A program made the position numbers and the translations under genes. From the NCBI GenBank assembly GCA_016787705.1, contig JAEUTP010000008.1, forward strand, positions 248,001 through 312,000: 64,000 bases of DNA, given 5' to 3'. Numbering within the stretch: position 1 is the first letter of the stretch; the number at the start of each line of letters is the position of its first letter. Below, one piece after another: positions 45,201 through 54,168 of this stretch. The notes under the pieces were generated by a model. The model was not told where the DNA came from. It made no database searches and saw only the letters and a list, made by a program, of their open reading frames with translations. The DNA comes from Bacteroidia bacterium. GTDB taxonomy: Bacteria; Bacteroidota; Bacteroidia; B-17B0; Aurantibacillaceae.

Positions 45201-48200
45201 GTACTAATAACCGGCGCAGCCCATGAAAAACTATAAGTAGGAGTTCCACCTGTTGGAATAACAGTAATAGAGCCGTTTGGTGAACCACAGGTAGCAGGAC
45301 CAACAGAAGGATTAACGTTTAATACCGGGGGATTGGTTAATGTAAATGTTTGAACATCCTGGCAACCGATAGCATCCTGTATAGATACAGAATAATTACC
45401 GGCACATAAACTGTTAAGTATACCTGTTGTATTAATAACAGTTGGGGCAGCCCATGTATAGGTTACTATACCAGTTGCATTTGCAGGAGTGCTTATTGCA
45501 ACACCATTACAATTACCATTACATGCTGGATTGGTTGTTGTTACATTAGCAAGTAAAGCAGGTGGATTAACCAAATTAGCAACGCCTGTTGCAATACATC
45601 CTGCGGCATCGGTAGCTGTTAATGTATAATTTCCTGCACATAAATTTGTAGGATTTTGACCTGTGCCTGCTATTACCCAGTTAAAGTTAACTGTTCCCTG
45701 TGCGCCTGCCATTAAAGTAGAGATGCTTCCGTTACATGCGGCGTTACACAAAGGGTTAGTAGGTGTTAATGTTACATTAAATACACTTGGAGCTGTAATG
45801 GTAAAAGCCTGTGAGCTTGTACAACCGTTTGCATCCGTAACCGTTCCTGTATAATTTCCGGCACATAAATTACTTTGGTTTGGTGTTGTGGCAGGTCCAT
45901 TAGACCAGCTGAATGTATATGTTGGCACACCGCCTGAAACGGTAAGTGAAGCAGTAGCATTACATGAATTAGAGCAACTTGCATTAACCGAAGTAAGTGT
46001 TGAAGTTAATGCAGTTGGCTGTGTAATAGTAACAACTGTTGTAATAGGACAGCCATTCAGATCTGTAGCATTTACGGTATAAGCTGCCGGACACAAGTTA
46101 AAAATGTTTTGGTTGGTAGAACCCGTAAATGTTCCAACAGGCAACCAGGTAAACGTTACCGGCGCAGTACCACCACCGGCAGTTACGTTTATTGATCCGT
46201 TACAAGCCGCATTACACAAGACATTGCTCGCTGTTGCAGTTAATGTTAAAGCAGTTGGCTGTGTAATAGAAAAAGTAAATTGTCTTGGACAAGAATTTGC
46301 ATCTGTAATGTTTAAAGTATAGATACCAATGCATAAACCTGAGATATTTTGTGTGGTTGCGGTAAACGCTGCCGGCCCCGACCAGCTATAAGTATAACCG
46401 GGTGTTCCTCCATTTGGTGAAATATTAATCGATCCGTTACAAGCCGCAAAACATTTTGCAGGTGTAACAGTAGATGTGATCGTTAAAGAGTTTGTTGGTT
46501 GAGCAATAACAATAGATTGTGTGGTGATACAACCAGTTGGAATATTCGTTACTGAAATATTATATGTTCCGGTATTTAAACCACTTGCTGTACTTATATT
46601 ACCAATAGTCGTAAATCCAACAACCGGTGTCCATGTAAAGGTATAAGGTCCGCCACCTGTGGCTGTTACAGTAGCAGCGCCTGTACTGCCACCAAAACAA
46701 GCAACAGATTGTGTATTGATAGTTAAGGTTGGTCCACCAGGATTTGTAAGAAGTGCATTAAGTGTAGCCGTACAACCCGCACCATCAGCAACCACTAATG
46801 AATAAGAACCTGCTGTTAATGACGAATAGCAACTTGTATTTGCACCAACACCGCCCGATGGACTCCATGTAAAAGTATAACCCGAACCACTACCACCACT
46901 TGCTGTAGCACAAATGCTTCCATTATTAACAATACATGCAGATGGATTGGTTGTTGTAAATGTAGCTGTAATTGATGGAGAAGATGTAACTGTATATACT
47001 TGCGGCGACTTTGTACAATTGTTCGCATCCTTTATTAATAAAGTATATGTACCTGCACATAAATTTGAAAGGCTTGGTGTATTTATTGAACCTGGATTCC
47101 ATGTATAAGATAATGCGCCTGTACCACCACTTGCTCCAGGATTGATAGATCCGTTACAATTTCCAAAACAGTTAACATTGGTTACCGTTGGGCTAAACAC
47201 AATATCCGGTGGATTGGTAAATGAAATAGTGGCTGTGTTCGAACAACCGTTTGCGTCAGCCACTAAAACAGTATATGTTCCGGCACCTAAACCTGTTGCC
47301 ACTTGCGTAGTTTGAGATGGAGGGCCGGTTACAGACCATGTATACGTATAAGGCAATGTACCCCCTAACGGATTGGCGGTTGCCGTTGCATTGTTTGCTC
47401 CAAAACATTGTATAGTTGAGCCTGAAGTTGCAACTGTTACACTAACGGTTTGCACAATGCCGGCAGTTGCTGTTGCGGTACAACCTTTACTATCAGTAAC
47501 CGTTACCGTATAATTGCCCGGGCATAATGAGCTAACAGCCGCATTTGTTCCAACAGAAACACTTAAAGAGTTTGTCCAGACAAAACTATATCCAGGTGTT
47601 CCGTTAGAAGCCTGAACTGTTGAAGCGCCTGTACAGGCATTACAACTTGAAACTATTCCTGTAATAGCTGCCGATAATGCAATTGGCGAGGATATATTAA
47701 AATTAATAGATTGAGAACAGCCGTTAGCATCGGTAACATTACAAATGTAACTTCCCGCAGCAAGACCTGAAAATATACCCGTACCGTTTATTACCGCACC
47801 AACTTGAAATGTATAAGATGGTGTGCCACCTGTTGCTGTAATCGTTGCAGATCCATCACTGCTACCCGCGCATGATGTAGATGCCGTTACCTGTGTTAAT
47901 GTTAATGATGTTGGAGAAACTATTGCTGCTGTTCCTGTTTTTGTACATCCTTTAGAATCAGTTACCGTTAATGTATAATTACCCGCACATAAACCCGTAT
48001 TTGGATTTCCTGTTGGGCCGTTAGACCAGGTTAATGTATATCCAGGCGTTCCGCCAGTTACTGTAGCAGATAACACACCATTACATCCGCCAAAACAGGT
48101 CGGGTTTGTTGGATTTATTGTTATTGTAACATCGCTTGGTTGAACCAGTGTAGCAGTAGTACTGGCTGTACAACCATTTGCATCTGTTACATTAAACGTA

Positions 48201-50857
48201 TAATTTCCTGCACATTGACCCGCAAGAGCCCCTCCCGCTACGGTTCCTGAAGGCGTTGTCCACACAAAGTTATAGCCGGGCGTTCCCCCTGCGGCACTTC
48301 CCGCAAGCGTTCCGTTACAAGAGTTAAAACAAGTTATTGAGGTTGAATTTACAGAAGGTATTAAAGGATTTGGCTGCTGAATATTTATTGTAAATGACTG
48401 CGCACAGCTTGACCCGTGACCAATTGTTAATGTGTAGATGCCTGCACATAAATTTGTATATGGCGGCGCGGTTGTAATGGTGGCAGAAGCTGATGCTAAA
48501 GTAAAAGTGTATGGCCCCGGAGGCCCACTTGGAGCGGCATTGATAGATCCGTTACAGGCAGAATTACAGGTTACACTTGCAGATATAATATTTGGTACAA
48601 CGCTTGGTGGTGAAGCTATATTTACAGTTGTATTAATAGGACAAAGAGAAGCATCTCTCACCGAAACAGTATAAACTCCCGCAATACAAACATTTGAAAT
48701 TGTTGCGGTACCCTGGCCAGTGGGTGGAACCGGAGACCATGTAAAAGTAAACGGAGCACCGTTACCACCAGTTGGTGTTGCTACCGCCCCACCATTACAT
48801 AACCCAAAACAGGTTATACTTTGTGAAACTGCTGTAAGTGTTAATGGCGGCGGCTGCGTAATAGTTACCTGTGTAGTACCTGTACATAATGATGGAGCCT
48901 GTGCGGTAATGGTGTAAACCCCGGCACAAAGGTTGTTCCATGGCGGTGAACTGGTGAGCGTTGTAGTTGCAGAAACTAAAGTAAATGTAAATGGACCCGC
49001 AGGACCTGATGCTGATGCGTTAATAGTTGCATTACATAAAGCATTACATGAAACATTTGTAAATGTTGGCGTTACAGTAATTGGCGGAGGCGAAGTAATT
49101 GTAAAGTTTTGAGAAATAGGACACAAATTAAAATCCAAAACAGAAACAGTTTGTGTACCCACACATAATCCATTTATTGAGTTAGTGCTTGTATTAGGCC
49201 CCGGAGACCAAGTATATGTATAAGGTGCAACACCACCGGCTAATGTAACCGACGCGGTACCATTACATAATCCACCGCAGGTAATATTTGTTTGTGTTGG
49301 TGTAATAGTTAACGCTGGTGGTTGCGTAATATTGGCACTTGTTACAAAGGTGCAGGTATTGGCATCTGTAATTGTAACGTTTATGAGTCCAGGGCATAAA
49401 CTTATTAATGAGGCAGAACCCGATGCCGGTACAGTAAAAGTGCCCCCAGGGCTAAATGCTACCGTATAGCCTGCTGTACCGCCGGTAGGAGAAATAGATA
49501 AAGATCCGTTGCAGGCAGCGTTGCATCTAACATTTTGAACTATAGAGCTTGTATTTATTGCGGTTGGCTGCGTAAGCGTTGGGCTAAATGTTCTTGTACA
49601 ACCTTTTGTATCAACAATAACAAAGGTATTTTGACCAGCGCATAAGTTAGAAAAAGTATTTATACCCGCAGTTACAGGAATTGCGATGCTGGGACTTGAG
49701 GGGCTAAAAATTGTAACCGTGTATGGACCAACACTACCACTTACATTACCAGTTATAGCACCATTACAAAGGCCGTTACAGGTAGGCTGAACAAATGTAA
49801 AAGGCACAAAATTGATTGCTGAAACCCCTACAACCTGCGCAGCGTTTGAGAAAGCTATTGGGGTCACACCACTAAAAACAATTACGTCAAAAAAGTCAAC
49901 ACAGGCACATAGATTTGTAACGGTATAACTTCCGGGTCCTGGCACAGAAACCAGCGTTGGCGTGGGGCAGGATGGGTTATTCCATTGTAAAGTATATGGC
50001 CCTGCTACACAGCTGGCATCAATATTTAAAATAAGTTGTCCGTCACAGGCCCCCGAGCAAGAAATACCAACACCAGTTAATGTTGCGCCACAGGCTACAG
50101 CAGAGCTGTTCAATATCTTATAATCGTTTCCAAAACTAACCTGCGGGTTTACTTTGTATTTTAACTGATCACTTTGCTGTGCTCTGAGAGAAAAATTTTC
50201 TGATACAAAATGGGCATTTGTTCCAATCTCTATTGTATTAGCTATATCAAGATTTCCTTTCCTGAAATCAAAATTTACATTAGCCGAATTCGCATAAAAA
50301 TTGCCAGCTTTAACTTTAGCTGAATTTATTTTATAATTACCACTATTAAATGTTAACGAATTTGAATTTGCAATATTTACGTATTTCAAATTCCAGTTAC
50401 CGCTTTCAAACACAACATCACCATCATAAGCCTCATTGTTAAAACGAACATTTTTATATTGGGCAGAACCCGATGAGAATTTCAATTTAGAGTTGGTTTT
50501 AAAATCTGTTGAAGGGCTTAATTCAAAGTCGCCTGAAATATTTATCTCTGTATGATTTGTACCAACAACAGTGTATTTAACAAATTCGTTGGTAAATTTT
50601 AAAGACTTACAATAATTAACTCCAACAAAAGTAATAACGGGATGAGTATAATTTTTTGTTGAGTTATCGTCAAAAACAACATCGTTATTGGCTGAGGGTG
50701 TAATATTAGCAATAGCACCTCCGGATGTTAAACTCCAGTGATTTTGGTCGTTAAAACTACCACTACCTCCCACCCAATAAAGGGTTTGCGCTCTAAAAAC
50801 GAAAAAAGAAAAACAAAAAAATATAAAAAGTATAAACCTTTTCTGTCCCAAATACAT
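42230..50857 (-). CDS. Giant SprB-repeat adhesin with type B T9SS sorting domain
   Basis: This 2875-residue exported protein (8.6 kb) starts with a signal peptide (ends VFRAQ) and the common Bacteroidota module YWVGGSGSFNDQNHW, with a beta-helical-like N-terminal region to about residue 255. About 30 tandem SprB-type repeats of roughly 75-80 residues follow (about 260-2620). Each carries a CxxxCNGS-like turn, a GGTxPYTxxW core, then NLCAGxYTVTVTDxNGC. After a linker, the C-terminal CHU_C/type B sorting module reads PNGISPNGDTKNEKW, VEVYNRWGEQLFFKKGY, FDGKFKGKDLPVGTYYYVINL. It is secreted by T9SS with the adjacent SprF-like protein. The Cys pair of each repeat may form disulfides. A motility or adhesion role is inferred from SprB of F. 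johnsoniae. Confidence 0.92.
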   Translation of the reverse strand: MYLGQKRFILFIFFCFSFFVFRAQTLYWVGGSGSFNDQNHWSLTSGGAIANITPSANNDVVFDDNSTKNYTHPVITFVGVNYCKSLKFTNEFVKYTVVGTNHTEINISGDFELSPSTDFKTNSKLKFSSGSAQYKNVRFNNEAYDGDVVFESGNWNLKYVNIANSNSLTFNSGNYKINSAKVKAGNFYANSANVNFDFRKGNLDIANTIEIGTNAHFVSENFSLRAQQSDQLKYKVNPQVSFGNDYKILNSSAVACGATLTGVGISCSGACDGQLILNIDASCVAGPYTLQWNNPSCPTPTLVSVPGPGSYTVTNLCACVDFFDVIVFSGVTPIAFSNAAQVVGVSAINFVPFTFVQPTCNGLCNGAITGNVSGSVGPYTVTIFSPSSPSIAIPVTAGINTFSNLCAGQNTFVIVDTKGCTRTFSPTLTQPTAINTSSIVQNVRCNAACNGSLSISPTGGTAGYTVAFSPGGTFTVPASGSASLISLCPGLINVTITDANTCTFVTSANITQPPALTITPTQTNITCGGLCNGTASVTLAGGVAPYTYTWSPGPNTSTNSINGLCVGTQTVSVLDFNLCPISQNFTITSPPPITVTPTFTNVSCNALCNATINASASGPAGPFTFTLVSATTTLTSSPPWNNLCAGVYTITAQAPSLCTGTTQVTITQPPPLTLTAVSQSITCFGLCNGGAVATPTGGNGAPFTFTWSPVPPTGQGTATISNVCIAGVYTVSVRDASLCPINTTVNIASPPSVVPNIISASVTCNSACNGSINAAPSGPPGPYTFTLASASATITTAPPYTNLCAGIYTLTIGHGSSCAQSFTINIQQPNPLIPSVNSTSITCFNSCNGTLAGSAAGGTPGYNFVWTTPSGTVAGGALAGQCAGNYTFNVTDANGCTASTTATLVQPSDVTITINPTNPTCFGGCNGVLSATVTGGTPGYTLTWSNGPTGNPNTGLCAGNYTLTVTDSKGCTKTGTAAIVSPTSLTLTQVTASTSCAGSSDGSATITATGGTPSYTFQVGAVINGTGIFSGLAAGSYICNVTDANGCSQSINFNISSPIALSAAITGIVSSCNACTGASTVQASNGTPGYSFVWTNSLSVSVGTNAAVSSLCPGNYTVTVTDSKGCTATATAGIVQTVSVTVATSGSTIQCFGANNATATANPLGGTLPYTYTWSVTGPPSQTTQVATGLGAGTYTVLVADANGCSNTATISFTNPPDIVFSPTVTNVNCFGNCNGSINPGASGGTGALSYTWNPGSINTPSLSNLCAGTYTLLIKDANNCTKSPQVYTVTSSPSITATFTTTNPSACIVNNGSICATASGGSGSGYTFTWSPSGGVGANTSCYSSLTAGSYSLVVADGAGCTATLNALLTNPGGPTLTINTQSVACFGGSTGAATVTATGGGPYTFTWTPVVGFTTIGNISTASGLNTGTYNISVTNIPTGCITTQSIVIAQPTNSLTITSTVTPAKCFAACNGSINISPNGGTPGYTYSWSGPAAFTATTQNISGLCIGIYTLNITDANSCPRQFTFSITQPTALTLTATASNVLCNAACNGSINVTAGGGTAPVTFTWLPVGTFTGSTNQNIFNLCPAAYTVNATDLNGCPITTVVTITQPTALTSTLTSVNASCSNSCNATASLTVSGGVPTYTFSWSNGPATTPNQSNLCAGNYTGTVTDANGCTSSQAFTITAPSVFNVTLTPTNPLCNAACNGSISTLMAGAQGTVNFNWVIAGTGQNPTNLCAGNYTLTATDAAGCIATGVANLVNPPALLANVTTTNPACNGNCNGVAISTPANATGIVTYTWAAPTVINTTGILNSLCAGNYSVSIQDAIGCQDVQTFTLTNPPVLNVNPSVGPATCGSPNGSITVIPTGGTPTYSFSWAAPVISTSSVVTGLAAGIYTVVVTDANNCTNTVSIPLSNSNGPSSAPITSSSITCFGLCTGAASVNPVSIVGGTPGYNIVWVVPPSSTNVNPQTNLCAGTYTAQITDANSCLLFNSVIITQPASITILPSLTFPTCNGICDGSVVLGTSGGTSPYNYTWTPGTSSTATLINACAGNYTITITDSNNCPSIQTVNLPGAQNMTATASVTNNICFGNCVGAASIIAISGSANPPFTYMWSTSQSGPSIGNLCNGVYTYTATDNIGCFNSFTATITSPTQITSTSSVASPSCNMCNGAGTVTAIGGTAPYTYSWTSGAAAPTASNLCAGLYQVLVTDGNLCTQLQNVLISNSNGITGETTNIQNEVCAGQCNGAATITAVGGTAPISYNWISPAVSNSVITNLCAGPYFVQMTDAQGCVRTSSININAATQLTLTPVINAPSCTSPNGTINVIPSGGNPVPFYTFSWAPGPGITSSLTNIPAGNYTVTVTDGSGCQQTQAFSISNPNGPVVTFTQTNVNCFGGNTGSITALGSGTSTPVSYLWSNGSTSPTATGLSAGVISLTVSAPNGCITVKTFTLTQSPAMQLSLANIQQPKCHDECNGSITLVPSGGSLPYTFNWTPAATGNPQFSLCPGPSSAAIVYSATVTDSKGCSITTNTTLINPAAIVLTPTITNSSCSSVNDGALNIGVAGGTPAYTYTWAGPAAFTATTQNIINIVAGSYSLTMLDLNGCQKDTVLDIVPTVSVDAQAGSDVTVCPTPSVALTGTNSFGAVSYDWYLLPNTTTTLANTPVFNAPTPTTAPGSYTFELVTTSSVAACLDRDTVVVNIYALPVVDAGPTYTIPVFSSVNIGGSPTSTGSVTVLWSPALTLDDPSLQNPTASNTINTVYTVTVIDLTTGCTNSDTMTVFLYPLIKIPNGISPNGDTKNEKWIIDYIDQFPDNTVEVYNRWGEQLFFKKGYNGEFDGKFKGKDLPVGTYYYVINLNHPAYTTPYTGPLTIFR

Positions 50858-50976
50858 AGAATTTGACTTATTTTTACGAAAATAAAGCTTAATTGGTTAC
50901 TAATATACAACAAATAACAACATAATTAACAATTTGATTGTGCAAACTTTGCCCAACCGTTATAAATTTTAGATGA

Positions 50977-51537
50977 ATGAACAATAAAGAAAAAAATAGC
51001 TGGAAAACATTAAACAGTGAAGTAAAATTTGAAACGCCCTGGATAAAAGTTACCAAACACGACATACTTAATCCCGCCGGAAAACCCGGTATATATGGAG
51101 TTGTAACGTTTAAAAATTTAGCCATTGGTGTTATTGCTCTTGATAACGATTATAATACCTGGTTGGTTGGGCAATGGCGCTATCCTTTAGACAAATACAG
51201 CTGGGAAATTCCCGAAGGAGGCGGCCCATTAGATGAAGAACCTCTAGCATCTGCAAAGCGTGAATTAAAAGAAGAAACAGGTATTATTGCTAAAAAATAC
51301 ACACAAATTGCACATATGCATACAAGTAATTCGGCTACAACCGAGTATGCTATTTTATTTGTCGCACAGGATCTTGAGTTTACCGAAGCAGAGCCGGAAG
51401 AAAGTGAAGATCTTCAAATTAAAAAAGTACCGTTTAAACAAGCGTATGATATGGTTATGAGTGGTGAAATTACCGATTCGTTGAGCATGGTAACCATTTT
51501 AAAAACCAAAATACTGATTGACGAAGGAAAGCTCTGA
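50977..51537 (+). CDS. NUDIX hydrolase
   Basis: This 186-residue protein has a complete NUDIX box (GGGPLDEEPLASAKRELKEE followed by TGI, fitting Gx5Ex7REUxEExGU) at about 86-108, after VVTFKNLAIGVIALDNDYNTWLVGQWRYPLDKYSWEIPEG. The leading sequence resembles ADP-sugar pyrophosphatase-type enzymes (ADP-ribose or related), which hydrolyse nucleotide-sugar diphosphates in the cytoplasm. Specificity cannot be fixed from sequence. It is the first gene of a plus-strand group with the sugar isomerase and lipB. Confidence 0.9.
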   Translation: MNNKEKNSWKTLNSEVKFETPWIKVTKHDILNPAGKPGIYGVVTFKNLAIGVIALDNDYNTWLVGQWRYPLDKYSWEIPEGGGPLDEEPLASAKRELKEETGIIAKKYTQIAHMHTSNSATTEYAILFVAQDLEFTEAEPEESEDLQIKKVPFKQAYDMVMSGEITDSLSMVTILKTKILIDEGKL

Positions 51538-51596
51538 TCTTTTTTAATATCACATTGTATTACAGATTTTATTTCTACTTTTACATTCTGATAAAA

Positions 51597-52577
51597 ATGA
51601 AAGCACTTGTTCAAAATTTTACAAATCAATTAAAAGAAGCTAAGGCAATTGCTGATAAAGCAATTATTTCGTCTTCAAATAATATTCAAAATATTGTTAT
51701 TACCGGACTAGGTGGTTCAGGTATTGGCGGCACTATTATTTCTGAACTGATCTCAGATTCATGCAACGTACCTATCATTATCAGTAAAGATTATTTTTTA
51801 CCAGCATTTGTAAATGCAAATACATTGTTGATTGTTTCAAGCTATTCGGGTAATACTGAAGAAACTTTAAGCGCCATGCAAATAGCTATTACTAAAAAAG
51901 CTCAAATTGTTTGTGTTACGAGTGGTGGCAAAGTTTTAGAATTGGCTAAACAACACCAGTTTGATTTTATTGAAATCCCTGGTGGTAATCCACCACGCTC
52001 CTGTATTGGTTACTCTTTGGTACAACTAATAAAAATTTTAGTTGCAAAAGGTTTTGCCGATAAAAAATTATTTACTGACCTTGAAAACGCTGTTGCTCTT
52101 TTGGACCGAGAAGTTATAAATATAAAAAGCGAAGCGCAAAAAATTGCAGAAAAACTGGTAAATAAAATTTGTGTTATTTATTCACTGGGCACCTGCGAAG
52201 GTGCTGCTGTTAGGTTCAGACAACAAATAAATGAAAACAGCAAAATGTTATGCTGGCACCATGTTTTTCCTGAAATGAACCATAATGAATTAGTAGGCTG
52301 GACAACTAAAAATGACAATCTGGTTGTTGTTACTTTTCATACTTCATTTGATTATGCCCGCACCAAAAAACGTTACGATGTTTGTAAACCCATTTTTGCA
52401 AAATACTCAAACACCGTAATTGATCTTACCGCAAAAGGTGAAAGTAAATTAGAACAGTTTTTATACTTAATAAATATTGGCGACTGGATAAGCTGTTACG
52501 TTGCAGAACTAAGAGGCATCGATCCGGTTGAGGTAAATGTTATTGATCATTTAAAGACTGAACTAGCAAAATTTTAG
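51597..52577 (+). CDS. Bifunctional phosphoglucose/phosphomannose isomerase (SIS domain)
   Basis: About 326 residues. Two SIS folds: VITGLGGSGIGGTIISELI near residue 33, LIVSSYSGNTEETLSAM, then FIEIPGGNPPRSCIGYSLVQLI, and the second domain (VIYSLGTCEGAAVRFRQQINENSKMLCWHHVFPEMNHNELVGW) with the PGI/PMI-family conserved Glu/His. The enzyme interconverts glucose-6-P, fructose-6-P and mannose-6-P, feeding sugar-nucleotide synthesis. The ATG at 51597 (MKALVQN) is the chosen start; an in-frame TTG 42 bases upstream would add a hydrophobic N-terminus with no family equivalent. lipB follows after 2 nt. Confidence 0.9.
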   Translation: MKALVQNFTNQLKEAKAIADKAIISSSNNIQNIVITGLGGSGIGGTIISELISDSCNVPIIISKDYFLPAFVNANTLLIVSSYSGNTEETLSAMQIAITKKAQIVCVTSGGKVLELAKQHQFDFIEIPGGNPPRSCIGYSLVQLIKILVAKGFADKKLFTDLENAVALLDREVINIKSEAQKIAEKLVNKICVIYSLGTCEGAAVRFRQQINENSKMLCWHHVFPEMNHNELVGWTTKNDNLVVVTFHTSFDYARTKKRYDVCKPIFAKYSNTVIDLTAKGESKLEQFLYLINIGDWISCYVAELRGIDPVEVNVIDHLKTELAKF

Positions 52578-52579
52578 TT

Positions 52580-53287
52580 TTGCAAAATAAAAAGATCATA
52601 TTTCAGGATCTGGGTTTAATGGATTACAAAGCTTGTTGGGATTACCAGGAAAAGCTTTTCAACAAAACCGTTCAGCAAAAAATTTCTAATCGCGATCTTT
52701 CTTTAGAAAAACAAATTCCAACACAAAATCACTTGTTATTTGTTGAACACCCCCATGTTTATACATTGGGAAAAAGTGGTAACGAAAAAAATCTTTTGCT
52801 GAATGAAAAACAACTTGAAGAAAAACATTCTACTTATTACAAAATAAACCGTGGTGGTGATATTACCTATCATGGACCAGGGCAATTGGTAGCCTACCCT
52901 ATTTTAGATCTTGATAATTTTTTTACCGATATTCATAAATATCTGCGCTTGCTCGAAGAGACCATTATCATCACTTTAAAAGAATATGGTGTTGAAAGTG
53001 GCCGCAGTGCAGGCGAGACTGGTGTTTGGCTGGATGCAGATAATAAGTATAAAGCAAGAAAAATTTGTGCCATGGGCGTTCGTTGCAGCCGTTGGGTAAC
53101 TATGCACGGCTGGGGATTTAATGTGAATGCCGATCTTAATTATTTTAATAACATTATACCTTGCGGCATTAACGATAAAGCTGTAACAAGCTTAAATAAA
53201 GAGATGGGACACGATGTGGACATGAATGAAATAAAAGAAAAATTAAAAAAGAATTTTACGAATTTATTTGATACTGAAATTGTTTAA
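52580..53287 (+). CDS. lipB: Octanoyl-[acyl carrier protein] transferase LipB
   Basis: This 235-residue protein transfers octanoate from ACP to lipoyl domains in the first step of lipoate synthesis. Signatures are HLLFVEHPHVYTLGKSG, RGGDITYHGPGQLVAYPILDL, the catalytic Lys in RKICAMGVRCSRWVTMHGWGFNV, and the catalytic Cys in NNIIPCGINDKAVTSL. Length matches the family (about 210-240). The start is TTG at 52580, 2 nt after the TAG of the isomerase gene, so translation is probably coupled. No ATG would keep the N-terminal strand. Confidence 0.95.
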   Translation: MQNKKIIFQDLGLMDYKACWDYQEKLFNKTVQQKISNRDLSLEKQIPTQNHLLFVEHPHVYTLGKSGNEKNLLLNEKQLEEKHSTYYKINRGGDITYHGPGQLVAYPILDLDNFFTDIHKYLRLLEETIIITLKEYGVESGRSAGETGVWLDADNKYKARKICAMGVRCSRWVTMHGWGFNVNADLNYFNNIIPCGINDKAVTSLNKEMGHDVDMNEIKEKLKKNFTNLFDTEIV

Positions 53288-53367
53288 CCACTAAGCCCAC
53301 AAAGAAGGCTCAAAGAACACAAAAAGCTTAGTGCACTTTGTGCAATCTTAGCGACCTTTGTGGTTAA
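53284..53367. repeat. Intergenic inverted repeat (TTAACCACTAAG type)
   Basis: Outer arms TTAACCAC (53284-53291) and GTGGTTAA (53360-53367), with AAG/CTT pairing further in after one mismatch. CACAAAG/CTTTGTG motifs and CTTAGTGCAC lie inside. It fills the gap between convergent lipB and the SDR gene and overlaps the lipB stop codon. It belongs to a class of dispersed Bacteroidota repeats. Confidence 0.7.
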
Positions 53368-53370
53368 GTA

Positions 53371-54168
53371 TTAATACGGACTTTGTTTTCTTATCAATCT
53401 TCCGAAGAGTTTAGGGAAAAACCGTTTTATCTTAACCATTAAAATTTCTTTTCCGCCAATATAAATTTCTTCTTTATTGTTAAGGATGCCTGAAATTATT
53501 TGCACTGCGCATTCTTCAGCGCTCATTGCATCTTCATGGCTTTCATCCATTTTGCTATGAACAGCGCCGCTTGCTGTTACGGCATTAAGCGAAACGTTAG
53601 TTTTAATTTTACCTGGACAAACAATTAATGTTTTAATTCCCTGCTTTTCAGTTTCTAATCTTAACGAATCAAAAAAGCCATGTAAAGCATGTTTTGCAGC
53701 GCTATAAGATGAACGCAAATAAAATCCAAATTTACCGGCAATACTGCTTATGGCAATTATATGTCCGCTTTTCTGGCGTTTCATGTAAGGCAACACGGCT
53801 TTTGTTAAAGCCACGTAAGAAAAATAATTTACTTCCATTAATTGACGATCAATATCAATTGATGTTTCGCCAGCTTCAGAACGCTGACTATAACCACCGT
53901 TATTAATAAGTATATCAATACGTCCGAATTTATTTAATATTTGGGCAGCCAAACCCGATGCGTTTCTTGTATCACTTAGATCAAAAGGCAAGATCATAAT
54001 ATCCAGCTCAGGTAATTTTGTTAAAATTGCAACACGTTTTAATTCATCTTCCCTTCTTGCAGATAAGATCAGGCGTGCTTCCTGTTTTGCAAATTCAATT
54101 GCCAAAGCTTCACCAATACCCGATGATGCGCCTGTGATCCATATAACTTTATCTTTAAACTCTCTCAT
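53371..54168 (-). CDS. Short-chain dehydrogenase/reductase
   Basis: This 265-residue SDR has the NAD(P)-binding TGASSGIGEALAIEFA near residue 12, the LSARRED segment suggesting NADPH preference, NNGGYSQR in place of NNAG, the catalytic Ser in IAISSIAGKFG, and the YSAAKHAL (YxxxK) catalytic motif. A C-terminal basic stretch (MVKIKRFFPKLFGRLIRKQ) suggests peripheral membrane association. The substrate is unknown. The gene overlaps the 5' end of nothing downstream; upstream it overlaps the GT9 gene by 4 nt (ATGA). Confidence 0.92.
   Translation of the reverse strand: MREFKDKVIWITGASSGIGEALAIEFAKQEARLILSARREDELKRVAILTKLPELDIMILPFDLSDTRNASGLAAQILNKFGRIDILINNGGYSQRSEAGETSIDIDRQLMEVNYFSYVALTKAVLPYMKRQKSGHIIAISSIAGKFGFYLRSSYSAAKHALHGFFDSLRLETEKQGIKTLIVCPGKIKTNVSLNAVTASGAVHSKMDESHEDAMSAEECAVQIISGILNNKEEIYIGGKEILMVKIKRFFPKLFGRLIRKQSPY

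Noticed and set aside
42230-50857. Regularly spaced repeats that might suggest a CRISPR array
   Set aside because: The periodicity is about 225-240 bp, repeats are degenerate and in one open reading frame; they are protein (SprB) repeats.
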